From Lactarius indigo (lineage: Eukaryota; Basidiomycota; Agaricomycetes; Russulales; Russulaceae): a stretch of 64,000 nt of DNA. The DNA is taken from contig JAFKAC010000034.1 in assembly GCA_025766275.1 (NCBI GenBank), forward strand, positions 496,001 through 560,000, written 5' to 3'. Under the pieces are notes generated by a model that worked only from the letters and a program-made list of their open reading frames with translations, made no database searches and had not been told where the DNA came from. Made by a program: the position numbers and the translations under genes. Shown here piece after piece: positions 21,640 through 33,564 of the stretch. Positions within the stretch are counted from its first letter, which is position 1, and the number at the start of each line of letters is the position of its first letter.

Positions 21640-23183
21640 GCCACAAATTACCCTCCAAAACAAAGTCGTATACAGCGCACGTGTTGACAGATGGGCGGCT
21701 ATAAGAGATGCAGACGGAGTGCCTTCTACCTGGCGCGACCTAGAGAATCTCCATGTCTACTTTTATGCCGATTTAGGTTCAAGTGAGCATAACTCGACAC
21801 TACTCCGATCACGTTTAACACCCAGCTACTCCGCCGCCAGTTGTGCGAGCCGCCGAATAACTCTACACTATCTAGTGGGGGAAAGGCCTCAAAGATATGC
21901 TGGAGTATCCGATGGTGATGGAGGCACCTGGAAATATGTGCTGGGGACCTGTATCGACTCCTCGGGGATGGTGCCGCTTGGTTACACGGAAATACGTGGT
22001 CTTCTTGTTCGGCAAGAATAGAATTCGACATTGCTTTGGGTATGCTCGAGAAAGATCACGAAACTTCAAAGGAACGTCAATGCGGTGAGGTTGTTGTGAC
22101 TGGCCAACCAGGAGTCGGTAAGTTCTCCTCGTTGATCGTCGAACGACTGGGATCGCCTCCTGAATGCAAACAGGGAAACCTCTTTTCTTTATTACGTACT
22201 ATTACGCAGGTTAAGCGAAAAGAAGCCCGTGGTCCTTGAACAGCCTGGTTTTTAGAAAAAACTTGGGCCCTTTTCGACTCCAATGCAAGAACGATTCAGC
22301 CCTGTTCCGCCTTTCAGACTGCTTCCGAGTGGCGAACTGTTTGGCTCATTCAAACCACCTCTCCAATATAGACGAGGTGAGAAAATTGGCGAAAGTATTG
22401 CGATGCGGAAATGTTCGTGATGAACCCCATTTCCATCGTGGAGATGACAGTTCTCAGGTTGATGGCTCTGCAAATGTTTCTCATTCGTTTACCTTTTCCC
22501 ACAGCAAAGTATTCAGCGTCAGCAATCGTCTCCAACGCTTCTACAGAAGTGGGATCCTTCTACACGCACTTGCTTACGGCTATTGCAGGGCGGCGAAGAA
22601 GAGCATGGGTATATGGTGACGAACGCCGCGCACAGTTTTGTCGAGAACCCTCGCGCAATTGCAAATTTCGAGGAATCGAAGGTCTCCCGCCTTCTTTTTC
22701 CCGTCCGACCAAAGGGCCAAGATAGGACGGGGAGAAATATTCAAGTTGCGGAGATGGCAACAGATTATATCAAGGAGATTATCTCATATGTTGCCGCCGA
22801 CGCCTCCGCCCAAGATCACATCAACTTTTTCCAGAAGATATCGACGCAACCATCACTCAGAGTACCCGCGAGCAGGATGTTCAAAGGATTCGTTCTTAGC
22901 TGGTTATACGCTCGCCCGAATGTGGAGCCTCTTCGCTGCTTCGCTACTGGTCAGGAAGTTCTCGAAATCCTGGCGTGCGGAACGAAGCAGACGGCTTTTT
23001 TTCGACAGAAAGAGCAGTTTGAGGACCGTGAATGGGGATCAACCCCCATTTTGTTTGTTGCGTAAAGCCCAAAACTTCCCTAGTGCTGATGGCATCGTTA
23101 TCACTGACGGGTTCATCATTACGATCCAGGTGACTTTGCAGGTGATCGTCGCCGACGAGCACGAGGTGTTTAGTCGGAAGTGA
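21640..23183 (+). pseudogene. Crinkler-like P-loop protein, degenerate
   Basis: The plus strand resembles agaricomycete Crinkler-like proteins with a P-loop. An N-terminal block starts MEPQITLQNKVVYSARVDRW near 21636 and runs to PLGYTEIRGLLVRQ. The P-loop CGEVVVTGQPGVGK follows at about 22083-22125, with an intron inside the Walker region (GTAAGT...AACAG). After it the frame breaks: GKPLFFITYYYAG is followed, one base shifted, by RLSEKKPVVLEQPGF and a stop. Another frame gives ALFDSNARTIQPCSAFQTAS. Further blocks are MFVMNPISIVEMTVLRLM, SFVENPRAIANFEESKVSRL, RNIQVAEMATDYIKEIISYV, and SRMFKGFVLSWLYARPNVEP, then FIITIQVTLQVIVADEHE in yet another frame. At least three frameshifts are needed, so it is very probably non-functional. 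The family link rests on remembered motif order, not a search. Confidence 0.65.
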
Positions 23184-23997
23184 TTACAGTGCGTCTGGTA
23201 ACTTTTAAGAAATTGGGGACTAAAAAAAGGTGCGGGCTAGTTGCCTGGGTTCGAGAACTGCTAATTTGGTTCTGTTGAGAGATGGTGAGCCAGGTCTCGA
23301 TTGGAATCGCTGTCTTGTCATAGAGAGAGAAATCCAGAACAGGGTCGATTACTGTGAGGTGAATGGCAAGAAACATGTCACGATTGTGGATACTCGTTGT
23401 CTGTAACTGAAGAATAGCGATTTAATTTACGCATTGAATGTCACTGTTAAGCGCTAAGTTTGGTCAACTGGCTGTGGCCTGCAAACCTGCGTAACCGTGA
23501 CCCCCGCGGGCCACATTGTACCCTCACTGGTTGTCTCCCCCATACTCCTCCCCTCGACTTATACGCGCACAATCGGGGAGCGCCGATCGCGCAAGCACAT
23601 CTTCCCAGCATTTCTTGTTCGTGTCATCACGGGCTCAGGTCCAAGATTCATGCACCTGAACGTTGCGTTGAACGGAACGTGATAGAGGTTCTATCTCTTG
23701 CATCTGACATGGCCAGCGAATTGCTTGCCACGAAGTGGTTTTCCCGGTTATCTGTACGTCACCAAAAATGGGCAGGTACCAGAATTGGCTCTCGGCATCG
23801 GCCCAGTAATCCGACCCGTGGGATACGCTAATCTAATGATTAGCATCTAACTTTTGCGGCTCATGTACAGTTTACGGACACGCCCGCGGCTTCGTTGACG
23901 ACGAGTCGCGCTGAAAACAAAATCAGATCCTTTCCTATCTTGCTGTTCCTTTAAATCGGTATCTCTGCGGGGTCGCCTCGTTCCGCACCCCCCCGAC
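23184..23997. other. Intergenic region, no clear gene
   Basis: The first 300 bases may hold the decayed C-terminus of the Crinkler-like gene. The remainder, including a 123-residue frame at 23460-23831, shows no domain. The aminotransferase promoter must lie at the right end. Confidence 0.35.
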
Positions 23998-25788
23998 ATG
24001 TCGCCTACATCCTATATCAACGTGTCTGCTGCTGCACCTGCGTCTGAGAAAAAGGCGCCACGGCCCGCCACGATTTTGCATCGCACACCATGGCACCCGC
24101 CTGTTGCGGTTAGCGGACAGGGGATCTATATCACCCTCGAGGACGGACGGGAGGTCATCGACGCAGCTGGTGGCGCCGCTGTCACGTGTTTGGGGAATGG
24201 TCACCCAGTCGTGCTGGAGGCCCTGAAAGAACAGGTTGACAAGCTCGCTTGTGAGTAACAACTCATTGGGAATGTAGACGAGAGCTGACAACGTCCCTAG
24301 TTGTATTTAATGAGCAGTTTTTGAATGAGCCTGCTGTAGAGCTCGCTAGGATCCTGGTCGAGTCTGGAAAAGGGGCGTTCGAACTCTGTAGCTTCCTGTC
24401 TGGAGGTAGGCCTGACCCCAATGTTCGTGCTACTAGATCACAAACAGTTTTTGTTTAGGCTCTGAGACAATGGAAGGCGTTCTCAAGCTCGCTCGCCAGG
24501 TAAGCACCACATTTGAGGCCTCGATGATGGTTCTTTGACCATTTCTGTCGTTAGTACTGGTACGAGCAGGATCAACCACAACGCAAGAATTTTATTTCTA
24601 GGGACCTTTCCTACCACGGCAATACGATTAACGCGTTATCTTTGTCTGGACACCCTGCGCGACGCACGCCGTACAACGAAATTCTCCAACACGAGATCTA
24701 TCACAAGGTGTCACCGGCTTACGCCAAGCGCTTCCAAAAAGCCGACGAGACTGAGGAACAATACGTGGAGAGGCTCCGCCAGGAATTGGAGGACAAGATC
24801 CTTGAGCTCGGACCGGACACGGTCATAGGCTGCAGGTCACCTCACCTCCTGGCAGCGATCAACGAGCTGAGCGCAGATACCTTCTTCCCACAGTCGTCGC
24901 CGAAACCGTGGTCGGGGCGACAACTGGCGTGGTTCCTGCGCCAAAGGGCTACTTCAGAGCCATGAAATCCGTTTGCAGGAAGTACGGTGTCCTTTTTATT
25001 TTAGATGAAATCATGTGTGGGATGGGCCGTGAGTCAGCTGGTCTGCTTCGCGGCTGACGCATTGACGGGTGACGTATAGGGATGGGTACAACACATGCCT
25101 GGGAGAGCTTCGGTGACAACGAGCCACCGGACATTCAGGCCGTCGCGAAGGGTCTTGGTGGAGGGTATGTCGTTCTTGTCCACTGTTTCTGGCATTTATT
25201 CTAATTATGGTATAGGTACTCCTGTATTGGGGCGATCCTTGTGTCTAAACAGGTCGCGGACGTGATTACGAAGAACGGTGGTTACTGGAAGCACGGACAC
25301 TCCTTCATGGTATGTGAGGATCACTCGACGTTATCGCACTCCTGACCTGGTACGATCAGGCGCATCCAATATCGTGTGCGGGGGCAGTTGCTGTGCAAAA
25401 GGTGATAGCGGAGGAGAACCTGCTTGCAAATGGGCGCCAAACGGGTGAATATCTGGGGCAGCTGCTTCGCGAGCGGCTACTTGCTCCCGACTCGCCTGCA
25501 AGACCGTTCACCTTTGACGTACGCGGCGGAGGGTCATTTTGGGCCGTTGAGTTTGACTTTTCCGGGACCGAGGAGAGGAGAGATAGAAAGCAATTTGCAA
25601 TGGTTGTGCAGGCACGGTGCTTGGAGAACGGACTGATCGTGATGGGGATGCCAGCGGGGGCGAATCTCAAGGAGACAGAGGGGGGACACATAATATTTGC
25701 ACCTGGGTACAATATCACGGGTAAGGAGGTAGAAAGGGTGGTAGAAGTGTTTGTATCGAGTGTATGTGAGGTACTTAGGGGGTGGTAG
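23998..25788 (+). CDS. Class III (omega) aminotransferase, PLP-dependent
   Basis: This is a pyridoxal-phosphate enzyme of aminotransferase class III, the GABA/ornithine/omega-amino acid group. Eight or so exons are read, the first 23998-24250 and the second 24301-24405. Motifs in order: LEDGREVIDAAGGAAVTCLG near the N-terminus; FLSGGSETMEGVLKLARQYW (cofactor phosphate loop region); ISRDLSYHGNTINALSLSGH; VAETVVGATTGVVPAPKGYF; LDEIMCGMGRMGTTHAWESF with the PLP-ring aspartate; DIQAVAKGLGGGYSCIGAIL with the Schiff-base lysine; then HGHSFM joined to AHPISCAGAVAVQKV. It ends VCEVLRGW at 25788. The intron between DTVIGF and VAETV appears to start with GC (GCAGGT) rather than GT. Substrate is not determinable. 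The frame looks intact, and 137 bp separate it from the next gene on the same strand. Confidence 0.87.
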
Positions 25789-25925
25789 GGTGCGCCACGA
25801 GCGGAGATTAGTAGCCACCCTTGGCCCTCCGGTTCGGGTTGTTCGCAACGTTTGACTCTGACTTTGCACCCATTGTGACTCGGTCTAAGCACAGTCAGGA
25901 CTCGATGGCTGGCAGCCAGCTCTAA

Positions 25926-28900
25926 ATGGACTTATCACACTCCAACTCTCAACAAGCCATTTCTGCCAGCTTTCCCCAATCCACCCAAACCGATCCTCAA
26001 CTTCCCCCTTCGTCCCTCCAGTCCACTTCCGTCCCTTCAGACTCTTCCAGAACCCTCAGATCTTCTACACGCGCCAAGGCTCCCAAGCAGAAAGTGGCCA
26101 AGGATAACAACATTTCAGATCAGACAACGTCGACCCCCGCAGAATCCTCTTCTTCCCGTCAAACCCGTTCCAACCATCTGTCCAACCCTTCCAAACGCAC
26201 TCGCGACGCTAAAGGCAAGGGAAAATCTCAAGAAACAACAGAAGACCACCCAGCCTCTCGCACCAGCAAGAAGTACGTTTCACTTGCGAAACGACTCCCC
26301 TTTGATGCTCACCGTCGACTATCCCTTCCCACTCCACAGAGGTCGCCGTACGACTTATCCCGTCACCGCTCCCCCTCTTACCATCAACGAACCCACCCGC
26401 GACACTAAGGGCAAGAAACGCGCAGCCGCAGAAGCTCCCTCTGAAGATCTTTCCGCTAGCGCTCCTCCCGGTCCCTCCAAGCGTCCCCGTTCAGCCACCA
26501 CCGCCTACGCGCTCCGTTCTCGCTCGGACGCCATTCAATCTTCAGTATCAGAGATGCCGAAAAAAATGAGGTAATGTGCTGACAAGCGCTCCTCCTCGGG
26601 GTCAATGCTCACGCCTATATTCAGACAAAGCTCCACCACAAAGGGTAAAGCCGCCGCTGCTAAGAGCAAGGCGATGGCAGCCCCTGGTCCTTCGCGCGTC
26701 GAAGACGAGGACGTTGAAATGATGGACGTGGAGTACAAGCACGAGGCATCAGATCACGACGATCAGATGGACCTTGCACATGATGATCGTGATGGGGGTG
26801 GGGATGAAGACGGGGATGAGAACGCTGGCGGTGGGCCCGCGGGTGACGGCGCTGGCGAGGAAGACGGTGTCGGAATGATCAATGGTGTCGGGGGTTTACC
26901 GCGCGGCTTCGCTGGACTCGACGAGAGTGCGGCGATGGCCATCTTTGCCGACTACCGGCAACTTGGCACCTACATGTCCGGACTTAGCTCGCGCCTCAAG
27001 ACCATGCTCAACAACATCAAGGCAAGCGCCGATCCGACGACGCGCGTCGTTACCCTTCAAGAACTCAGCGAGTTGCTCAGCATCAGCACGGAGGACACAT
27101 TGGCGGGCTCTTTCCAAGTCGATGCTTTCGTACGCGAGCTCGTCAAGATTCTCGGGGGTACCGGAAACGCGGCTGATGATGACGACGGAGATGACGACGA
27201 CGAAAGCCACGAACAGGATGAGGATGCTCAACTCGCGGCTGCACTCGCTCTTAGTGGAGGCGGCCAGTATCAGGGCGACGACAATCTCGAGGCTCAAGTC
27301 CTCGCCGCTCGGTGCTTGGCAAATCTCATGGAAGCCCTTCCCGGTGTCGCCCACACTGTCGTATACCACGGCGCCATTCCCGTACTCTGCAGTAAACTCA
27401 TTGAAATCTCCTACATTGATTTGGCAGAACAGACTCTGAGCGTATGTTTTACCCGTCATCTGATTCGCTACACTTTCTTACAAATGATTTCACAGACCCT
27501 AGAGAAGATCTCAGAAGAGTTCCCAAGCTCCATCGTCCGTGAGAATGGACTTGCCGCCCTGCTCAATTACCTCGACTTTTTCTCGATCGCTGTACAGCGA
27601 ACCGCTTTACAGGCAGCATCAAATTGTTGCCGCAATGTACCCCCAGAACACTTCCAGATGATCCGCAGCGTATGGCCTATCATTCGCAATTGCCTTGGTT
27701 ACTCGGATCAGCGCCTTGTCGAGTTTGCGTGCCTCTGCGTCATTCGAGTTATCGATTCTTACTACCGGTCGTCCCCGGAAAACCTCGAGATTCTCGTCGA
27801 CGCTGAGCTCATCGCAGCTGTCAACGTGCTTCTACTTCCTGCTGGTGGTTCTCCCTTGATCGCAGCCAACACGTTTACGCAGTTACTGCGCGCTCTGGCT
27901 ACTTCTGCGCGAGCAAGTCCAAATATCACGATCGTGCTACTGGAAGCGGGCATCGTCGACACTCTATACCAAATCTTGACAGGCGTCCTCCCATCCTCCC
28001 AGTCCGAAAGTGAAGAACAAGGCGATGCGCCTAGCGGTCAAGGTCTCGGAGGAGGGCTTGCCGATATGACCGTAATGCAGAACCTCGCCCACCGACCCAA
28101 GGATCAGGTCGAGGAGGCTCTGAGCCTCATAGCCGAGCTTCTTCCGCCCTTACCGAAAGGTATGCCGAACCGCAGTTTCCCGGCTTGGCTGTGCTGACTT
28201 CCCGTTTGAGATGGCGTCTATGACCACAAGGCATACACTGAGAAGTCGCTTGCGAGAATGATGAAGGCCAAGGCCAAAGCAGATCGCGCTGCCGCACGTC
28301 AGGCGCAACATGCGCAGCTATATGCGTTTGCGGGAGTATCCACGCCATCATCATCTTCTGCAACGGCGACGCCGGCACCTGCTTCGGGAACGGCCACTCC
28401 AACACCGGCTGATAGCCCGCACGAGGGCGACGAACCGCCCAGCTCAACCAAGGAATCTCCACCCGACCGGACGGAGATGCTACGCGGGAAACCCGAGGTC
28501 GTTGGCAGGTTCATGCAGCTCATTGTGCCTATCCTAGTGGACGTTTACGCGGCAAGCGTCATCACCACGGTGAGGATCAAAACGCTCACGGGGCTCCTGA
28601 AGGCGATTAGCTATTTGGAAGCTGACGAGATTAAGCGGGTCCTTACGGTAAGTGGAAGCCCCAGCGGGTCAATCCATGGGTCTTATTTAGCTCACCGTTC
28701 CTAGTCTGTACCCGTTGCCAGCTTCTCTTCGTCCATCTTATCGTCTAAGGACCATCCGACTCTCGTCATTGGCGCTCTACAACTGGTCGAGTTGCTTCTT
28801 TCTAAGATCCCAGAAGAGTACCGACCGGCTTTCCGACGAGAGGGTGTCTTCCACGAGGTTGAGCTGCTCGCCGATCGCACGCTCATCTCCTCGAAGAAAA

Positions 28901-31900
28901 AGAGTACCAACAACGATAAAGAAAAGGACAAGGACCTTTCCGACACGTCTTCGGCTCCAGACCTCCCCCCACCACCCATTCCGGTCTCACCAGCGGTTGC
29001 TGCCGGCATCCCAGGTTTCAAGAAACTGTCCTCGCTCTCTTTGGACCCCGAGGACGCGGTGACTCTGCGAGCGCGCGTCATTCGTTTCCGTTATCTCACA
29101 GGAAGAGAGAGCAACGACGCCGACAATGTGTTTGCGACGCTGCGCCGACTGGTCGAACGTATCTCTGATTCAAGTGCCAGTGAGAAGGAGGTTGGGAACG
29201 CGCTCAAAGAACTCGCAACGCTCTTTACGTCGGCGCACACGTCCGTGTCGAGCTTTGAGCTGCTGCAGAGCGGCGTAATAGATGGGCTGTTACAATTTGC
29301 TACAGACAAGGCACGGAACAGTATGTGGAGTTCAATTCATTTAATAGAGCCCTCGCTTAGTTGACTTGCCCCAGTTTCCATTGCTCGACGCCAGGAGCTG
29401 CTGCTAGACGCATTCATTGTTCGCAAGTCGAAAGTACTCGCTGGTTCACAAACCCCCTTTTCCATCTTCGTGAAGAAGTTGCAGGAAAGCCTGACAAGGA
29501 TGGAGGCATTCGATGTTGTCACGGTAACCCAAGGTATGGATGGTAGGTTGACACTTCTTTCGCAGCCGAAACACTCTCCCATGATCCACCCCCGTAGATT
29601 CAAAACGGAGCAGTTCACCTTCACTCCTCGCTCGGCAGCTGCGTCTACGCTTGGTCGCCGCCGAAGGCTCTGACATCCCGAAAAATTTCAACAATATTGT
29701 CGTATCCATACATGCTATCGCGACGTTCCAGGCTCTGCACGACTACCTACGACCACGCGTCTCTGGCTTGATGTTTAGCGGGTCGCGCCTCAGCGGTATG
29801 CTGGCCGCACTCGCTGGCGTCACGTCTGGCGGTCTTTCAGCCACCAAGCCACCGGACCAACCCGAAGCAAGCACTTCCGCCGGACCTTCCGCGACGGTCG
29901 AGCGCAGGCGTAGCCAAAGACTCAGCGCTAAGAGCGCAGCTGCTGCGAGCGAGTCAGTTCCGGAACCTCCTGCCGTAGAAGCCGGCCCATCTAACCCCCC
30001 GCCTGCTTCGCTGGGCTCAAGCGCGGAGCCACCAACCTCCGCGGCCGGTGAAGACAGTTTTGGTGACAATGCCGAGTTTACTGCGGATTTTACGGACGAC
30101 GATGTTGAAGCCGAGGTTGGTCCTTTCGCATTGTCGTGATTGAAGCCGAACTGAGGCGACTGATCGACAGGTGTTTGACGACGAGATTGATCCCGATAAT
30201 GCGTCGGCGGAAAAGACAGTTACATTGTCGGTTGCAGATGGTTCGTGGTTTTGCCTGTTGATTCCTCGAGGTTTTCCCGAACGAATTTACCTGACCAGAT
30301 GGCTCCAAAGTTGAGGCACAGACCCCGGAAGGTACGAGGGTAGGTACACCCTCAGCTGTACCTGGCAGCTCGAAGGGTTCGCTATCACGTGGCTGGGCAT
30401 CAGGAAAGGGCTCGTATGCGTCTGCACTCAAGGCTAAGCAGACAGATTGGCACCTCGAATTCTCCATGGACGATCATCCCTTGCCACTAGATTTGACGAT
30501 CTATGGCGCCATCCATCAGCACGAACTTCGCAAGAAAAAGGCGGGACCAGGCTCTGCGCTACCTCCCCACTTGTTATGGCAAGGAGTGTACACCATCAAG
30601 TTCAAGAAGGTCCCGGGCCCTACTGGAGGCAGCAGCGAGACCTCAGAGCCTATCGCACGGAGCCGCTCGCCTACCCCATCGCTGTCTTCTCTTCCGGAAG
30701 ATGCCCCACATGCCAAGATCTTGCGCCTCCTTCGAGTCTTGCACAAGCTGAACGTCGTAGAGGCGGAGCGGCAGAACCATCCGAACCGCAGCCTGCCCGA
30801 ATCGGCATTCGTAAACAACAAACTATCGGCCAAGTTGACGCGTCAATTAGAAGAACCGATGATCGTCGCAAGGTATGAGCCTTAGAAAAGATGTCGTGCT
30901 TTGATTGCTGAAGGGACGGATGGTTTCAGCCAATGTCTCCCTGATTGGGCACTTGACCTACCGCAACACTTCCCCTTCTTATTCCCCTTCGCAACACGTT
31001 ACAACTTCTTGCAGTCGACGTCGTTCGGATATGCTCGTCTTATCCTCAAATGGCAGAGCCAGCAGAACCGCTTCCAAGACGGTTCGCGACGAGACGATGG
31101 GGTCGGGTTCCTTGGCCGGCTGCAGCGACAGAAGGTCCGGATTTCGCGGAAGCACATCCTCGAAAGCGCCATGAAAGTGTTCGAGCTGTACGGATCGTCG
31201 TCGTCGATCCTCGAGGTGGAGTACTTTGAGGAGGTCGGCACGGGCCTCGGCCCGACGCTCGAGTTCTACGCGCTGGTGTCGCGCGAGTTTGCGAGACGCG
31301 ATTTGAAAATTTGGCGTGATGATGACCCGCTGCGGACGGGCTCGTATGTGTTCCACCCGCGGGGGTTGTTCCCGGCGCCGATCAGCGCAGAGGATATCGC
31401 GAACGACGGAGATCCTAAGCGCACGCATATCATTCGGGTTATTGGGCAGTTCGTGGCCAAGGCGATGTTGGACTCGCGGATCATCGACATGTCGTTCAAT
31501 AAAGTGTTCCTCAAGCTTGCCCTCGGGGAAGATGTCCCGCTCACCATTGACTCGCTGAAGGTGTGTTGATATTTCGGGTTGCGCGTGTGATCAATGCTGA
31601 AGTAATGGGAAGCTCGTCGATGAAGACCTGGCAAAGTCGCTGGAGAAGCTGAGATCCCTCACGTCGTCAACAAAACCCCTCGACAAGGTTGGCCCTTCTC
31701 CGAAATTTACTCATTAGGTTTTGGCTAAATTCGATCATAGCTGCAGAAGCTCTTGAAGGAGAAAGTGGATGTTGAGGATTTGGCACTGGACTTCACAATC
31801 CCAGGATACGACATCGAGCTGAGGGTAAGCAGTTCTATCTCTGCTGGCAGGTGACGGTTGAAGCTGAATGCCTATTCTCTCAGCCAAATGGCAGGAATAT

Positions 31901-32556
31901 AACCGTGACGTCGGAGAATGTCGAGGAGTACATCACAGAGGTTATCGAGGCTATTATCGGGGAGGGTGCCAAATTACAAGCCAAGGCGTTCCGGGAAGGC
32001 TTTTCGAAGGTGTTCCCGATCACGGACCTGCAGGCATTCGCGCTTGACGAACTAGTCATGCTCTTTGGTAATGGCGAGGAAGACTGGTCGATCGAGAGTG
32101 AGTGACTTTTTACTCTCACCGAACGGCAGACAAAATATTTATTTTCCGATGTGTAGCGTTGAACGAGGCAATCAAAGCGGACCATGGATTCAACGCCGAG
32201 AGCCGGACCATCCGTAGCTTGATCGAGGTCATGTCCGGATTCGAGACGCCAACACGCAGGCAGTATCTGCAGTTCCTCACTGGAAGCCCAAGGCTCCCCA
32301 TCGGAGGTTAGACCTCTCGTTGAGAGTCACGTATACGATAACTCACTCATCTTTCGTAGGTTTCCGCGGGCTCAACCCGCCACTGACAGTGGTGCGCAAG
32401 CCGCACGAGGCGCCACTCAAGGCGGACGATTACCTCCCGAGCGTCATGACGTGCGTCAACTACCTGAAGTTACCAGAGTACAGCTCAAAAGATGTCATGT
32501 TGGAGAAATTGCAAGTGGCGATGAAGGAAGGAATTGGGAGCTTCCACTTATCATAA
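25926..32556 (+). CDS. UFD4: HECT E3 ubiquitin ligase, Ufd4/TRIP12 type
   Basis: Ufd4/TRIP12 ligases ubiquitinate ubiquitin-fusion and N-degron substrates. The start ATG at 25926 opens a Ser/Thr/Lys-rich disordered N-terminus ([22 protein letters not shown]). Introns follow at about 26273-26338 and 26573-26624, both phase-checked. An acidic segment precedes ARM repeats: [80 protein letters not shown]. Later exons hold a WWE-less linker and [20 protein letters not shown]. The HECT domain runs from about 31000: [59 protein letters not shown], and [12 protein letters not shown] joined to [13 protein letters not shown]. The catalytic cysteine is in [17 protein letters not shown] near 32450. The protein ends at TAA 32556. 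The gene appears intact, with a dozen or more introns. Confidence 0.9.
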
Positions 32557-32760
32557 GGAGATTTTTGTGCGAGGCCGAATGGGGCATGTGTCCTTTGTAG
32601 AACCGTTTTTTTTTTGTTGCTGTGTAGTACTCTAGTCTATTATCAACTCTTGCTTTTCCCTTGACTTCGAGTCAGCGCTGAGTCAGCACGTCTGGGGTTC
32701 GTCTTTTTGCTAAATCAGTCAGCACAAACGCGTCCGTTATTCCCTTCGACCCCGACCACC

Positions 32761-33414
32761 ATGTCTAAACATCATCCCGGTGCGTGCCCACTTTACTGGT
32801 GTAAAAAGTCCTGATCTGACGCACGGATGATAGATTTGATCATGTGCAGACGCCAACCGGGAATAGGTGAGTTCCTCCAGCACAAAGGTGAAAAACCAGT
32901 TGATTGACCCCAACCAACCGCAGCCATCGGCCGTCTCTGTGAGAAATGCGACGGAAAATGGTGTGTTCTCTCCCCGCGCTAAAAAAAAAAAAAAGAAAAA
33001 AGCGAACGCTGAAAATCGTTTTATAATAAATTAGCCCCGTCTGCGACTCATACGTCCGCCCAGAAACTCTCGTGAGGATCTGCGACGAATGTAATTTCGG
33101 AACGTACGGTGGTCGCTGCATCATCTGCGGCTCTCCAGGTGAGTGAGCGGTGTGCTGGGTGGTGGTGGTGGTGGTATTTTTTGACAAAACGCGCGCGCGC
33201 GCGTGCTAGGAATCTCGGACGCGTATTACTGTGCGGAGTGCACGCGCTTGGAGAAGGACCGTGATGGCTGTCCGAAGATCGTCAACCTTGGAGCTAGTCG
33301 AACCGACTTGTTCTATGAACGGCGTCGTCTCGGTGAGCTCGACTCTCCTTTGTCCTCGCGACGTGCGTGTATCGCTGACCAACTTTACGCTTGCAAGGGT
33401 TCAAGAAGGGCTAA
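32761..33414 (+). CDS. PHF5A: PHD finger-like protein 5A / Rds3, SF3b splicing subunit
   Basis: PHF5A/Rds3 is a small zinc-knuckle subunit of the U2 snRNP SF3b complex, needed for branch-point recognition. Six exons: 32761-32779, 32834-32866, 32924-32960, 33035-33138, 33210-33332 and 33398-33414. Together they make 333 nt, exactly 110 residues plus stop, as in other eukaryotes. The protein starts [16 protein letters not shown] and has the CxxC pairs [27 protein letters not shown] and YYCAEC. It ends [16 protein letters not shown]. Nearly every residue fits the highly conserved family. The fourth intron (33139-33209) holds a (GGT)n run and a CG-alternating tract directly before its acceptor. 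The gene sits 205 bp downstream of UFD4 on the same strand. Confidence 0.95.
33158..33203. repeat. (GGT)n and (CG)n microsatellites in PHF5A intron 4
   Basis: About six GGT units lie at 33158-33175 and seven CG units at 33190-33203, both in the 71-nt intron 33139-33209. The CG run ends six bases before the acceptor AG, where a pyrimidine tract would normally sit. Confidence 0.85.
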
Positions 33415-33564
33415 TCTGTCTCATTTCCTATATTGTATTCCTAGTACATTGCTGGTCCATACTACAATTTTTTTTTTTTTTAGAGAGATGGTCGGACAAC
33501 AACTTCACACACAGCAATAGCAAAACACAGCAAAGCGAAGCGGAAAGTCGTATAGTAATACATG

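Noticed and set aside
26896..30069. Antisense frames of 70-190 residues inside UFD4
   Set aside because: They lie opposite well-supported ARM-repeat and acidic coding exons and look like shadows of GC-rich codons.
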